Position numbers and translations under genes: made by a program
Notes under the pieces: generated by a model
Database searches by the model: none
Seen by the model: only the letters and a program-made list of their open reading frames with translations
What the model was told of the DNA's origin: nothing
NCBI GenBank assembly: GCA_947488305.1
Contig: CANKZM010000002.1
Span: forward strand, 186,001-250,000
Length of the DNA: 64,000 nt
DNA from: an uncultured Roseobacter sp.
Lineage (GTDB): Bacteria > Pseudomonadota > Alphaproteobacteria > Rhodobacterales > Rhodobacteraceae
Direction of reading: 5' to 3'
Shown: positions 63,534 to 64,000 of the stretch, in pieces
Layout of the letters: each line of letters opens with the position of its first letter
Position numbering within the stretch: position 1 is the stretch's first letter

Positions 63534-64000
63534 TTACTCTGCGTAGGGGTCCAAATAGGGGTCGTAGGGATCAAGATAAGTATCTTCTTCAGAAGCGCCA
63601 CCTTCGCCAAGTTCAAATCTTCGGTTCTGCAGGTAAATTGAGCGAGATTGCGCGTAGCTGTCCGCGCTTTCGTAAAGGACAGAGTCGAACGTATCGCCGA
63701 AACGTTCGCGATCGTTCAGCGCGGCACCCGCATAAGCTGTTGGTGGTATAAACTGTTCAGGGCTGGAATCGATCGTGAAGAAGGTCAGCGGATTGGTAAA
63801 GATATCCGTCACAAAACCAATCGCATCACGTTGTGTTGATGGCCCGAACACCGGCATCTCGATGTAGGCACCCTCTCCGACACCCCAAACTGCGAGCGTT
63901 TCTCCGAAATCGGTGTCATGTTCCGGCACATTCAAATCGCTCGCCGGGTCAAAGAAGCCCGCCAGACCAACTGTGGAGTTCATCAGGAACCGCGTTGTCG
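63534..64000 (-). CDS. mlaA: MlaA (VacJ)-family outer membrane lipoprotein, 5' end outside window
   Basis: C-terminal part of MlaA: the frame enters from the window edge (TTRFLMNSTVGLAGFFDPA, the MlaA hallmark) and ends at 63534. It continues GETLAVWGVGEGAYIEMPVFGPSTQRDA, again diagnostic, and finishes with an acidic Tyr/Pro/Asp-rich tail (DPYDPYLDPYAE). MlaA is the outer-membrane donut that removes mislocalised phospholipids. The lipobox and start lie outside. Order mlaA-mlaC on the - strand. Confidence 0.9.
   Translation of the reverse strand, partial: TTRFLMNSTVGLAGFFDPASDLNVPEHDTDFGETLAVWGVGEGAYIEMPVFGPSTQRDAIGFVTDIFTNPLTFFTIDSSPEQFIPPTAYAGAALNDRERFGDTFDSVLYESADSYAQSRSIYLQNRRFELGEGGASEEDTYLDPYDPYLDPYAE

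Overview
The window reads as chromosomal DNA of a marine-type Rhodobacteraceae (Roseobacter group) alphaproteobacterium. This is inferred from several features together: TRAP and tripartite-tricarboxylate transporters, FCD-type GntR regulators, a VPLPA-CTERM surface protein, a HutF-type histidine pathway, and a Zur/ZnuABC locus with divergent znuA. No rRNA, tRNA, CRISPR array, insertion sequence or prophage was recognised. The genes lie in tightly packed operons, many with 4-base ATGA or 1-base overlaps.

Layout. 1-4.7 kb: a binding-protein ABC operon usually annotated as iron(III) uptake, with a PP2C-like phosphatase as its last gene; the binding protein lacks the iron tyrosine pair. 4.9-8.1 kb: zinc uptake (zur-znuC-znuB divergent from znuA), followed by a decayed DUF1007/NicO metal-exporter remnant. 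8.6-16.3 kb: an organic-acid locus. A GntR regulator, a Gfo/Idh oxidoreductase and an isopropylmalate/tartrate-type dehydrogenase diverge from tctC-tctB-tctA, an ABM monooxygenase, a lactonase-like hydrolase and a truncated four-carbon-acid kinase. 16.4-19.4 kb: GDPD, a fatty acid hydroxylase-family protein and a LysR regulator. 19.5-36.1 kb: a catabolic island. It holds a NitT/TauT-type ABC transporter with an LDH2-family dehydrogenase, three fumarylacetoacetate-hydrolase (FAH) paralogues, a fused FAD/FeS D-2-hydroxyacid dehydrogenase, and a TRAP-transporter operon carrying an intradiol dioxygenase, an OsmC protein and a RutE-type nitroreductase, all under two FCD GntR regulators.

36.2-43.4 kb: a VPLPA-CTERM protein, a CNB/thioredoxin-fold/TrxR-like fusion lacking the redox CxxC, and an RND efflux pair. 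43.7-50.0 kb: a DabA-DabB inorganic-carbon uptake pair with a divergent LysR regulator and a BON-MscS channel. 50.3-58.7 kb: a complete hut locus (hutC-hutF divergent from hutI-hutH-hutG-hutU), then a PEP mutase/ICL-family protein. 58.8-60.5 kb: glnK-amtB. 60.7-64.0 kb: a class A PBP and an mlaC-mlaA pair cut by the window end.

The strongest leads are the TRAP/intradiol/FAH cassette (29.1-36.1 kb), the phosphatase-linked 'iron' transporter, DabAB in an apparently heterotrophic setting, and a structured amtB 3' end with an anti-Shine-Dalgarno loop. Starts were moved downstream from the longest reading frame where a Shine-Dalgarno sequence, a signal peptide or family length argued for it.
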